DNA of 64,000 bases. Origin: Streptomyces albireticuli. Its GTDB lineage: Bacteria; Actinomycetota; Actinomycetes; Streptomycetales; Streptomycetaceae. The position numbers and the translations under genes are program-made. The notes beneath the pieces are model-generated. The model was not told where the DNA came from and searched no databases. It saw only the letters and a list, made by a program, of their open reading frames with translations. Below are positions 52,239 to 63,257 of the stretch, one piece after another; the stretch's first letter is position 1; every line of letters begins with the position of its first letter. Where the stretch lies: assembly GCF_021228125.1 (NCBI RefSeq), contig NZ_JAJQQS010000017.1:124001-188000 (forward strand), given 5' to 3'.

Positions 52239-54641
52239 TTACTCGTTGGCGATCTCTTCGATGACCGTGGCGCCCAGCTCGCGGACGATGAGGTCGTGGC
52301 CGGTCAGGGCGGAGTCGACAAGGTCGGGATCGTCCTCGGCGGGCATGTCGTCCTCGGGGGCGACCGGCGGCGGCTCGGGCTCGCGGTACCCCTGGGAGGG
52401 CGCGGGCGGGGCCTGCCGGGGCTCGGGCGCCGGGGCGCTGCCCTGCGACGGCCCGGCGGCCGCGCGTGCCTGCGGGGCGCCGGGGGCGGCCGGGGCGCCG
52501 CCACCACCGCCACCGCCGAAGCCGCCGGGTGCGCCGTAGCCACCCGTGCTGGGCGCACTCGCGGCGGGCGCTCCGCCGTAACCGCCGCCGGGGCCGCCCG
52601 TACCTCCGAAGCCGCCACCGCCGCCACCGGACCCGCCGCCGGAGAAGCCGCCGCCGGCCGGGGCGCCGCCCGGGGCCACGACGAGGTCGATCTTCCACTG
52701 GGCGCCGTTCATCACGTCGCCGACGGCCTGGCGGAGGACGTCCTCGCTGCCGCTGTTGGCGAAGGAGTCGCGCGCTCCGGGGTTGGCGAAGCCGATCTGG
52801 AGGGTGGTGCCGTCGAAGCCGACCACGTCGGCGTTCTGGCTGAGGACGATCCAGGTGAAGCGGCGGCGGTTCTTGACGGCTTCCAGGATGTTCGGCCACA
52901 TCTGGCGCACGTAGGAGGCGTCGCCGATGGGGGCAGCGGCGGCCGGGGCCGACGGCTGGGCGTACGAGCCGGTGGGCGCGGCCTGGGCCGGGGCGGCGGG
53001 GCCCTGCCCCGGGGTGGCGGCGGACGGCCAGGCACCGGCGGTCTTGGGCGCGGCGGCACCGCCCTGGCCGGAGCCAGGAGCCGCGGCGGTGGGCCAGGCA
53101 CCCGCGGTGGGCGCGGGAGCGGCCGGGGCCGTCGGGGCCGGGGCGGGCGCGGAGGCGGGGGCAGGGGCAGGGGCAGGGGCAGGGGCGCTCGCCGGGGCGG
53201 CCGCGCTGGGCCAGGCGCCGGCCTGCGGGGCGCCGGCCTGCGGGGCACCGGAGGCGGCGCCCGGGGCGGGGGCGCCGGAGACGGCGGCACGGGCCGCGGC
53301 GGCGCCCGAAAGACCGGAGGGGGCCGGTACGGACGCGGCCGGAGCGGCCTGTGGGGCGGCCGGGGCGGCGTGGGCGTCGGGCCCGGGGACATAGCCGGCG
53401 GCGGGGGCGGAGCCGTGGCCCGCCGGGACGTAACCGGCGGGCGGGGTCATGGGCGCCGTCACCATGCCGGCGCCGGCCGCGAGGGCGCCGCGCTCCAGCT
53501 TGTCGAGTCGGGCGCGCACGGAGCGCTCGTCGTCGAAGGCGGCCGGGAGCAGGACGCGGGCGCAGATGAGCTCGAGCTGGAGGCGCGGGGACGTGGCGCC
53601 GCGCATCTCGGTGAGGCCCTCGTTGACCAGATCGGCGGCACGGCTCAGCTCGGCGGCGCCGAAGACGGACGCCTGGGCCTGCATGCGCTCGACGAGGTCG
53701 ACGGGGGCGTCGATGAGGCCCTTCTCGACCGCGTCGGGGACCGCCGCGAGGATCACCAGGTCGCGCAGGCGCTCCAGGAGGTCGGCGACGAAGCGGCGGG
53801 GGTCGTTGCCGCCCTCGATCACGCGGTCGACGACCTCGAAGGCGGCGGCGCCGTCGCTCGCGGCGAAGGCGTCGACGACGGCGTCCAGGAGGGAGCCGTC
53901 GGTGTAGCCGAGGAGGGACGTCGCCATGGCGTATGTCACACCGTCCTCGGCGGCGCCGGCGAGGAGCTGGTCCATGACGGACATCGAGTCACGGACGGAG
54001 CCGGCGCCGGCACGCACGACGAGCGGGAGGACGCCGTCCTCGACCGGGATCTTCTCCTGGCCGCAGACCTCGCCCAGATACTCGCGCAGGGTGCCGGGGG
54101 GCACGAGGCGGAACGGGTAGTGGTGCGTACGCGACCGGATGGTGCCGATGACCTTCTCGGGCTCGGTCGTCGCGAAGATGAACTTGAGATGCTCCGGCGG
54201 CTCCTCGACGACCTTCAGCAGGGCGTTGAAGCCCGCCGAGGTGACCATGTGGGCCTCGTCGATGATGTAGATCTTGTAGCGGCTGGAGGCGGGGCCGAAG
54301 AATGCCTTTTCCCGCAGGTCACGGGCGTCGTCCACACCACCGTGGGAGGCGGCGTCGATCTCGATGACGTCGATGGAGCCGCGGCCGTTGCGCGCGAGGT
54401 CGACGCAGGACTGGCACTCGCCGCAGGGAGTGGGCGTGGGGCCCTGCTCGCAGTTCAGACAGCGGGCGAGGATGCGGGCGCTGGTCGTCTTTCCGCAGCC
54501 GCGCGGCCCGCTGAACAGGTACGCGTGATTGACCCTGTTGTTACGCAGCGCCTGCTGCAACGGGGCGGTGACATGCTCCTGACCGATGACCTCGGCGAAG
54601 GACTCGGGACGGTAGCGGCGATAGAGCGCGAGGGACGACAC
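52239..54641 (-). CDS. dnaX: DNA polymerase III gamma/tau subunit
   Basis: 800 residues. Walker A GPRGCGKTT (45-53), zinc-binding CLNCEQG...CGECQSC, DEAH box as IIDEAHMV, and sensor residues SRTHHYPFRL. The part after about residue 390 is an Ala/Pro/Gly-rich linker, with a conserved tau-like domain (YVRQMWPNILEAVKNRRRFTW) and then a Gly-rich tract (FSGGGSGGGGGGFGG). The clamp-loader motor that loads the sliding clamp. GTG 54641 gives the conserved start SSLALYRRYRPE. No slippery A-run for a shorter gamma form is seen. Confidence 0.96.
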   Translation of the reverse strand: MSSLALYRRYRPESFAEVIGQEHVTAPLQQALRNNRVNHAYLFSGPRGCGKTTSARILARCLNCEQGPTPTPCGECQSCVDLARNGRGSIDVIEIDAASHGGVDDARDLREKAFFGPASSRYKIYIIDEAHMVTSAGFNALLKVVEEPPEHLKFIFATTEPEKVIGTIRSRTHHYPFRLVPPGTLREYLGEVCGQEKIPVEDGVLPLVVRAGAGSVRDSMSVMDQLLAGAAEDGVTYAMATSLLGYTDGSLLDAVVDAFAASDGAAAFEVVDRVIEGGNDPRRFVADLLERLRDLVILAAVPDAVEKGLIDAPVDLVERMQAQASVFGAAELSRAADLVNEGLTEMRGATSPRLQLELICARVLLPAAFDDERSVRARLDKLERGALAAGAGMVTAPMTPPAGYVPAGHGSAPAAGYVPGPDAHAAPAAPQAAPAASVPAPSGLSGAAAARAAVSGAPAPGAASGAPQAGAPQAGAWPSAAAPASAPAPAPAPAPASAPAPAPTAPAAPAPTAGAWPTAAAPGSGQGGAAAPKTAGAWPSAATPGQGPAAPAQAAPTGSYAQPSAPAAAAPIGDASYVRQMWPNILEAVKNRRRFTWIVLSQNADVVGFDGTTLQIGFANPGARDSFANSGSEDVLRQAVGDVMNGAQWKIDLVVAPGGAPAGGGFSGGGSGGGGGGFGGTGGPGGGYGGAPAASAPSTGGYGAPGGFGGGGGGGAPAAPGAPQARAAAGPSQGSAPAPEPRQAPPAPSQGYREPEPPPVAPEDDMPAEDDPDLVDSALTGHDLIVRELGATVIEEIANE

Positions 54642-54790
54642 ACCTACGACGATATCGGGCCCCACCGACAAGTGGTCTCGATCACAGCTCAAGGGGCCTT
54701 CCGCACGCCCCACGGGCCCTTCCGCGAGCCCCTGCGGCCGCCCACCGGGGCCACCCGGGGCCGCCCGATCCCCGCCCTGGAAAACACAAG

Positions 54791-54880
54791 GGCCCCCCAC
54801 GCACCCGCCAGAGCCCACTTACCCTTGCTGCCTTCCGGCCCTGGGGGAGTTAGGTGAGATAGCGCCACGTGAGGGGCTTG
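54791..54880 (-). ncRNA. ffs: SRP RNA (4.5S/scRNA)
   Basis: Minus strand has the invariant SRP apex GGGCCGGAAGGCAGCAAGGG (54826-54845) flanked by complementary arms GCCCCTCACG and CGTGGGGGGC. Located just upstream of dnaX, as in other actinobacteria. It binds Ffh for membrane protein targeting. Ends are approximate. Confidence 0.93.
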
Positions 54881-55012
54881 CCCTCAGCCTAGCGGATCCC
54901 GGCCCGTGCTCGTGCCCCCTCCCCCGCCCGGGTCCCCTTCGCACCTCCCCCCGACCCCACCTCGACGGAAGGCGTTCGCGAGCACCCCTTCGAGTCTTGT
55001 ATTGTTTGCGGC

Positions 55013-55097
55013 GGAGGATTCGCCTAGAGGCCTAGGGCGCACGCTTGGAAAGCGTGTTGGGGGCAACCCCTCACGAGTTCGAATCTCGTATCCTCCG
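55013..55097 (+). tRNA. tRNA-Ser (anticodon GGA)
   Basis: 85 bases with a long variable arm. Acceptor GGAGGAT pairs with ATCCTCC, discriminator G. Anticodon stem CACGC/GCGTG encloses TTGGAAA, anticodon GGA reading UCC/UCU. No encoded CCA. Confidence 0.96.
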
Positions 55098-55103
55098 CCG
55101 GCA

Positions 55104-55137
55104 GAAGGCCCGGACCGTTTCGACGGTCCGGGCCTTC
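55104..55137 (+). terminator. Terminator of tRNA-Ser
   Basis: Perfect 15-bp stem with a TTCG tetraloop (55104-55118 with 55123-55137). Confidence 0.9.
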
Positions 55138-55242
55138 GTCGTTCCCCGGGTTCTCCGGCGAGGGAAGGGCCTCGTTCCGCGCCGGTCCGGCCGGTCCGGG
55201 TCGATTCGCCAGAGCGCTGCGTCCGGTTTGCCTGGATATGCT

Positions 55243-56361
55243 GTGAAAGTGGTTAAATCTGGTCGGCTCCGGCCCCGCCGTCGTCACGGTCGGGGGCCGC
55301 TCACGCTGCTGTCACCGGTGATCCTCACCGTTGTCATCGCCGGCCTGGCCTACACCACCCCCCGGAGCATGGCCTTCAGCCGGCTGCTGCCCGCGGCGCC
55401 CGCGCTCGCCGCCGCCATGTGGCCCGTACTGCCCACCGTCCTGCTGGGGACCGTCTGCCTCTTTCTCATGATCGGACTCGGCATCGTCTTCCCCGACCTG
55501 GGGACTGGGTACACGGCGGCGGGAATCGTCGCGGTGACGGTGGCGGCCGCGTACGGGAGTCACGTCCGGCTCCAGCGGGAGCAGTCGCTCTTCCAGGTCC
55601 GGCTGGTCGCCGACGCGGCGCAACAGGTGGTCCTGAGCCCGATGCCCCGCCGCTTCGGGGGCATCGAGATCGAGTCGCTGTACCTCGCCGCCGCGGCGGA
55701 GGCCCGCATCGGCGGCGACTTCTACGAGGTGGCCGATACCCCGTACGGGGTCCGGCTGCTCATCGGCGACGTACGGGGCAAGGGACTGCCCGCGGTCGGG
55801 ACCGCCGCCGCGGTCGTCAATTCCTTCCGGGAGGCGGCCTACGACGAACCCGACCTCGGCGGCATCGCGCGCCGCCTGGAGGCCAGCAGCACCCGGTACA
55901 GCGCCGCCTTCTCCCCCGAGGACCTGACGGAACGCTTCTCCACCGCCGTCCTCGTCGAGATCCCGCACGAGGACGGCCACCTGCGGATCCTCAACTGCGG
56001 GCATCCCCCGCCGCTGCTCCTCAACCACGGGGAACTCCGCGTCCTGGAGCCCACCTCCCCCTCGCCGCTGCTCAACCTCGCCGACCTGATCGGCGACCAC
56101 TACAGCGTCGACACGATCGACTTCTCCCCCGGTGACCTGCTGCTCCTCTACACCGACGGCGTCACCGAGGCCCGCGACCGCGACGGCGGCTTCTTCCCCC
56201 TCGCGACCTGGATGGGCGGGCAGCCCCCGGGCCGGCCGCGCGAGCTGCTGGACGCCCTCCACCGCGACCTCCTCCACTACAGCGGAGGCGGGCTCGACGA
56301 CGACATCGCCGCCCTCTCGGTGCGGCTGGGCTCGCCTTCGGAGCCGTCGCCGGGGCCCTAG
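55243..56361 (+). CDS. Membrane PP2C (SpoIIE-type) phosphatase
   Basis: 372 residues. Three or four N-terminal hydrophobic helices (about 20-110), a linker, then a SpoIIE/RsbU PP2C domain (about 140-365) with ARIGGDFYEV, LLIGDVRGKGLPA and LLLLYTDGVTEARDRD carrying the metal-binding Asp residues. Dephosphorylates anti-sigma antagonist proteins in stress control. GTG 55243 (or 55249) gives the conserved VVKSGRLRPRR; longer frames run into tRNA-Ser. A terminator overlaps its stop. Confidence 0.9.
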   Translation: MKVVKSGRLRPRRRHGRGPLTLLSPVILTVVIAGLAYTTPRSMAFSRLLPAAPALAAAMWPVLPTVLLGTVCLFLMIGLGIVFPDLGTGYTAAGIVAVTVAAAYGSHVRLQREQSLFQVRLVADAAQQVVLSPMPRRFGGIEIESLYLAAAAEARIGGDFYEVADTPYGVRLLIGDVRGKGLPAVGTAAAVVNSFREAAYDEPDLGGIARRLEASSTRYSAAFSPEDLTERFSTAVLVEIPHEDGHLRILNCGHPPPLLLNHGELRVLEPTSPSPLLNLADLIGDHYSVDTIDFSPGDLLLLYTDGVTEARDRDGGFFPLATWMGGQPPGRPRELLDALHRDLLHYSGGGLDDDIAALSVRLGSPSEPSPGP

Positions 56362-56400
56362 CAGGGCCGCCGCGTCGCGGGAGGTCCCTGCTAGGGCCCC
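56352..56400. terminator. Convergent terminator at stop codon
   Basis: Perfect 15-bp stem (56352-56366 with 56386-56400). The left arm contains the TAG stop of the phosphatase gene; serves the convergent TetR gene too. Confidence 0.85.
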
Positions 56401-56424
56401 GGGAGGGACCGCCTCCCGCCGCCC

Positions 56425-57354
56425 TCAGGCGGTGCGCAGGCGCGCCTCCAGACCGTCGAGGAGCGCCTGGAGACCGAAGGCGAAGGTGTCGGCCGGGGCC
56501 TCGGCGTACGCGGCCGGGTCGAGGGGGGTGATCGGGATCGGGGTGCCGGGATCTGCGGGATCTGCCGGGCCTGCCGGATCTGCCGGGCCTGCCGGATCTG
56601 CCGGACCTGCCAGACCGTCGGAACCTGCCGGACCTGCCGGACCTGCCGGGCCTGCCGGGCCTGCCGGGCCTGCCGGGCCTGCCGGGCCTGCGGAGCCTGC
56701 CGGATCTGCGGTGCCGGCAAGGGACCCGCGCTCCGCGGGGCCTCTCCCCGCGGCCGAACCATCCGTCGAGCCCGCCGGCTCGATGCGGGCCCTCAGGCGC
56801 GGAAAGCGCGACGCGACCTCCGCGGCCTCCTTCATCGTGGCGCCGAACCTCTCCTCCGCGTCACCGCCCTCCCGCTCGATCCGCCGGGTCAGCGACACCA
56901 TCGCGGCCGCGCCCGAGGCGTTGCCGAGCACGTACGTGAAGACGGCGGCGGCGGCCCTGTCGGCCCGCGGGCCGGTGAAGCCCGCCTTCTCGTAGACCGC
57001 GAGGTTGTGGTCGTCGTGGCGCGCCTTGCCCTCCCCGTGGAAGAGGTGGGTCGCGAACGCCTGTACGAGCCAGGGATGCCGGGCGAACATCGCGTACAGG
57101 TCGGTGGCCATGGCGGTCGCCGCCGCGCGCCAGCCGACGGCGTCGAGGTCGGGCAGCCCGACCTCGTCCCAGACCTGGTCGCCGGCGAGCGTGACGAGGT
57201 TGTCCTTGCTCTTGACGTGCCAGTAGACGGCGGTGGCGGCCGAGTTCAGGCGCTGGCCGAGGCTGCGCATGTTGAGGCCCTCCAGCCCGTCCGAATCGAG
57301 CAGCTCGACGGCCGTTCTGACGATCTGTTCCCGGGTCAGGGTGTCTCGTGCCAT
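56425..57354 (-). CDS. TetR-family regulator with AGP repeat insert
   Basis: 309 residues. N-terminal HTH (TREQIVRTAVELLDSDGLEG; LGQRLNSAATAVYWHVKSKD) and a TetR_C-like ligand domain (GWRAAATAMATDLYAMFARH). Residues about 212-280 are a collagen-like (Ala-Gly-Pro/Asp-Pro-Ala) tract coded by a 9-bp repeat (56560-56720), inserted before the last helix (ADTFAFGLQALLDGLEARL). Divergent from the membrane protein gene with three matching operators between them, so it is likely an autoregulated repressor of that gene. Confidence 0.9.
   Translation of the reverse strand: MARDTLTREQIVRTAVELLDSDGLEGLNMRSLGQRLNSAATAVYWHVKSKDNLVTLAGDQVWDEVGLPDLDAVGWRAAATAMATDLYAMFARHPWLVQAFATHLFHGEGKARHDDHNLAVYEKAGFTGPRADRAAAAVFTYVLGNASGAAAMVSLTRRIEREGGDAEERFGATMKEAAEVASRFPRLRARIEPAGSTDGSAAGRGPAERGSLAGTADPAGSAGPAGPAGPAGPAGPAGPAGPAGSDGLAGPADPAGPADPAGPADPADPGTPIPITPLDPAAYAEAPADTFAFGLQALLDGLEARLRTA
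56560..56720. repeat. 9-bp (CCTGCCGGA/G) tandem repeats in TetR gene
   Basis: About fifteen copies of GCCTGCCGG(A/G/T)-type units, in frame, producing Ala-Gly-Pro triplets. Confidence 0.8.
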
Positions 57355-57381
57355 GCGCTCACGATAGGTCACCTCCACGCC

Positions 57382-57400
57382 ACTTGCACAAAGTTCAACT
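57382..57400. promoter_or_regulatory. TetR operator 1
   Basis: ACTTGCAC-AAA-GTTCAACT, a 19-bp near-palindrome; the outer half of the right arm has one mismatch. Confidence 0.7.
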
Positions 57401-57406
57401 CGGGGT

Positions 57407-57425
57407 ACTTGCACAGTGTTCAAGT
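57407..57425. promoter_or_regulatory. TetR operator 2
   Basis: ACTTGCAC-AGT-GTTCAAGT, 25 bp after operator 1 with the same arms (one mismatch). Confidence 0.75.
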
Positions 57426-57450
57426 CGCGCCCTACAGTCCTCATGGCGGC

Positions 57451-57469
57451 ACTTGAACTAAGTGCAAGT
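57451..57469. promoter_or_regulatory. TetR operator 3
   Basis: ACTTGAAC-TAA-GTGCAAGT, 44 bp after operator 2, with the arms exchanged. It lies about 40 bp before the membrane protein start. Confidence 0.75.
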
Positions 57470-57507
57470 CGCCTCGCCCCCGTCCCGCCCGTGAGGAGAA
57501 CCTCCCC

Positions 57508-58026
57508 GTGAACACGCTCGCCGCCGTCGCCCAGATCCTCGTCGCCGCCGCCTTCGCCTCCATCCCGCTCCTCCGCCACCGCTTCGGCGGTGTCGCCAAG
57601 GCCGCGGCCGTCGCCGAGCTGGAGCGGCAGGGCGTCCGCCCGGCCGTCCTGGAGGAGAACCGCCTCCGCTTCGACGCGAGCGGCCACGAGTGGTGGGCGC
57701 CGGGGAGCTTCGCGGCCGCCCTGCTCACGGCAGCCGTCCTCACCCTGGCCGGAAACCCCTGGGGCACCACGCTGACCTGGGTGTTCTCCTCGATCGCGCT
57801 GCTCGCGAACATCGCCGTCCTCCAGAGCCAGCTCGGCGCCGTGAAGTCCGTCCGGGCCGCCTTCCGGCGCAAGGGCGACCCGGAGCTGCTGCGGGTCGAC
57901 GTCCCCGCCTTCCTCAAGGCCGCCGAGGGCGCCTTCCCCTCCTGGACCCGCGCCCTCCAGAACGTCCGCCACACCGTGGTCTTCGCCGGGTCCGCCCTCG
58001 CGCTGACCGCCGCCGCCCTCGTCTGA
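57508..58026 (+). CDS. Membrane protein controlled by TetR
   Basis: 172 residues with three or four hydrophobic helices (about 3-20, 68-85, 90-108, 152-172), not firmly assigned to a family. HRFGGVAKAAAVAELERQG is a conserved-looking cytosolic loop. GTG start with GAGGAG upstream. Divergent from TetR with shared operators, it is the likely regulated gene, possibly in efflux or membrane stress (inference). Confidence 0.75.
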   Translation: MNTLAAVAQILVAAAFASIPLLRHRFGGVAKAAAVAELERQGVRPAVLEENRLRFDASGHEWWAPGSFAAALLTAAVLTLAGNPWGTTLTWVFSSIALLANIAVLQSQLGAVKSVRAAFRRKGDPELLRVDVPAFLKAAEGAFPSWTRALQNVRHTVVFAGSALALTAAALV

Positions 58027-58056
58027 CGTCCGGCTGACGACTCCCGGCGGAGTCGC

Positions 58057-58785
58057 TCAGGCCCGGTCGCCGGGGGCGGCGGGCGGAGCGGGGTGCGGGG
58101 CGGGCGCCGCCGGCGGCCAGGCCGCCGGGGACAGCAGGCCCAGGACGTACGCCCTGGCCACCAGGGCCGTCCGGTTCGGGACGGACAGGCGGCGGGCCAG
58201 GCGTACGAGGTGGTAGTTCACACCGTCGACGCTCAGGCCGACAGTACGGGCGATCACCGAGGTGGTGCGGCCCGCCGCGGCCAGTTCCAGGATGCGCCGC
58301 TCCTGCGGGCCGAGCACGACGTCCGGCCGCGCGCACTCCGCCGGGGGCCGTTCCTCGTCGACGCGGAGGGTCGCCAGCAGAGGCGGCGAGGCTCCGGCGG
58401 GGTCGCTCACCGGCTCGACGGTGAGCTGCCCTTCGTACGACCGCCCGGCCGCCGTCCAACGCACCCGGACGGGATAGCGGGAGCGCCGGCCTCCGCGCAG
58501 CGCCGCGTCGACCTTGACCAGCTGGCCGCCGTCGGTGGGGGTGAACAGGTCGAGGAGGCTGCGGCCGGTCAGGCGGCCGGGGGTCACGTCCCAGAGCGCG
58601 GCGAGGGCGGGGTTCGCGCCGGTGATGACGCCGTCGGTGGTGCTGATGGCGGTGGGGACGGGGATGCGGTCGAGGAGGTTGAGGAAGCGGGTGCGCCAGG
58701 TGGTGGGGTCGAATTCGGGGTCGGGTACCGGGGTGGTGGGCGCGGCCATGGCCGGCTGCCGCTCTTGTGGCTCCCGTTCGTGCAT
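58057..58785 (-). CDS. PAS-LuxR transcriptional regulator
   Basis: 242 residues. A PAS domain (about 30-135: RFLNLLDRIPVPTAISTTD, ITGANPALAALWDVTPGRL) and a C-terminal LuxR-type HTH (about 160-215: LGPQERRILELAAAGRTTSV, GLSVDGVNYHLVRLARRLS). PAS-LuxR proteins such as PimM act on biosynthetic clusters. The start at 58785 or ATG 58749 remains open. Next to the P450 gene, but on the other strand with 800 bp between. Confidence 0.85.
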   Translation of the reverse strand: MHEREPQERQPAMAAPTTPVPDPEFDPTTWRTRFLNLLDRIPVPTAISTTDGVITGANPALAALWDVTPGRLTGRSLLDLFTPTDGGQLVKVDAALRGGRRSRYPVRVRWTAAGRSYEGQLTVEPVSDPAGASPPLLATLRVDEERPPAECARPDVVLGPQERRILELAAAGRTTSVIARTVGLSVDGVNYHLVRLARRLSVPNRTALVARAYVLGLLSPAAWPPAAPAPHPAPPAAPGDRA

Positions 58786-58900
58786 TGCGTACCGCCGCCC
58801 TCGGCTCCGGTGGAGTGGATCCGTACCGCCCGCGCGTCCGTAGGGCGTGTGCAGCGGATTCTTTCCCCAGCCCCGCCCCTTCCCGTAACCGGGGCTCCGC

Positions 58901-58939
58901 CCCGGACCCCGTCACGCCCTGTGGCGGGGTCCGGGGCGG
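58901..58939. terminator. Terminator hairpin in the long gap
   Basis: 13-bp stem (58901-58913 with 58927-58939). The sequence CCCTTCCCGTAACCGGGG just before it also occurs before the hairpin at 63068, so it is a dispersed terminator-type repeat. Confidence 0.65.
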
Positions 58940-59370
58940 CCGACCGTCCCGGCGAGGGGATCGGGAAAGGGCAGGCAAGCCCGCCTCGGCGGGCGGAGGC
59001 TCCGGCCCGGGCGGAGGAACTCGGGCCCCGCCCGGGCCCCGGAAAAGGCCGGGCGGGGCCCAGGTCGCCGGGTCGCCGGGTCGCCGGGTCGCCGAAGGGA
59101 CCGCGAGGCACAGTCCGGACGCGGAAGTCCGCCCAGGGCGCGGCTCCGACCGCGAAGAAGGCCCGGCGCGCAGCCCCAGTCACGGAGAGAGGCCCCGGCG
59201 CGGCACCGGACGCGGGGACGGCCCCGAGGCACAACCTCAGCCGCGCGGAGGGCCCCCGGGCACAGCCCCGGTTTCGGGGAGGCGGGCAGGCGGGGAGGCC
59301 CGGGCGGGCGGGGAAGCCCGGGGAGGCGCGGGCAGGCAAGCAAGCGGGGCAGGCGGGGAGGCGCGGGTGG

Positions 59371-59430
59371 GCGGGCAGGCGGGCAGGCGGGCAGGCGGGC
59401 AGGCGGGCAGGCGGGCAGGCGGGCAGGGCG
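59371..59430. repeat. 8-bp GGCAGGCG tandem array
   Basis: About seven perfect copies of an 8-bp unit, with variants upstream from 59281. Confidence 0.85.
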
Positions 59431-59594
59431 AGCCTCCGCTGCCTCGCCCCCCTTAACCCACCCCGCGCCCCGCCCGTCCCACCGGACACGCCCAGCCCCC
59501 TACAAGATTTCGTAGTCTCCGCGCCGGATCCGCCCCCGCCCGGCGGAATCGTGAAGGCAGTAGCCGGCCGACGACTCCCCAGAGGAGACCGCGC

Positions 59595-62993
<3,399 letters not shown>

Positions 62994-63067
62994 GGGTCTG
63001 GGCGGCGGCCTGGGGGCCTGGGGTGGCGCCTGCGGCGGGCCTTTCCCCTACCCGCCCCTTCCCGTAA

Positions 63068-63086
63068 CCGGGGGCTTCGCCCCCGG
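63068..63086. terminator. Terminator after P450 fusion gene
   Basis: CCGGGGGC-TTC-GCCCCCGG, 8-bp stem, in the repeat context shared with 58877. Confidence 0.65.
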
Positions 63087-63257
63087 GCCCCCTTTCCCGC
63101 GCTCCGCGCGGTGGCCTCAATCGCCGGCCGGGCTGAATTCGCCCGGTTCGGGAAGGGCCGGGGCCGGGGCCGGGGCCGGCCAAAATCCGGCCCCCCGGTA
63201 CCTTCTGCTGGGCGCGGATCCCCCGCAAACGCCCCGGCGACGAAGGAACGTGACACG

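Larger units (their letters stand above)
58786..59594. other. Long repeat-rich intergenic region
   Basis: 809 bp without a credible gene; long frames on both strands come from repeats. It holds a terminator at 58901, GTCGCCGG repeats (59067-59095) and an 8-bp GGCAGGCG array (59371-59430). The P450 promoter should lie near 59480-59580. Confidence 0.65.

Noticed and set aside
52239..54641. dnaX programmed frameshift for a gamma subunit
   Set aside because: No A/T-rich slippery heptamer or suitable hairpin is visible in this GC-rich gene.
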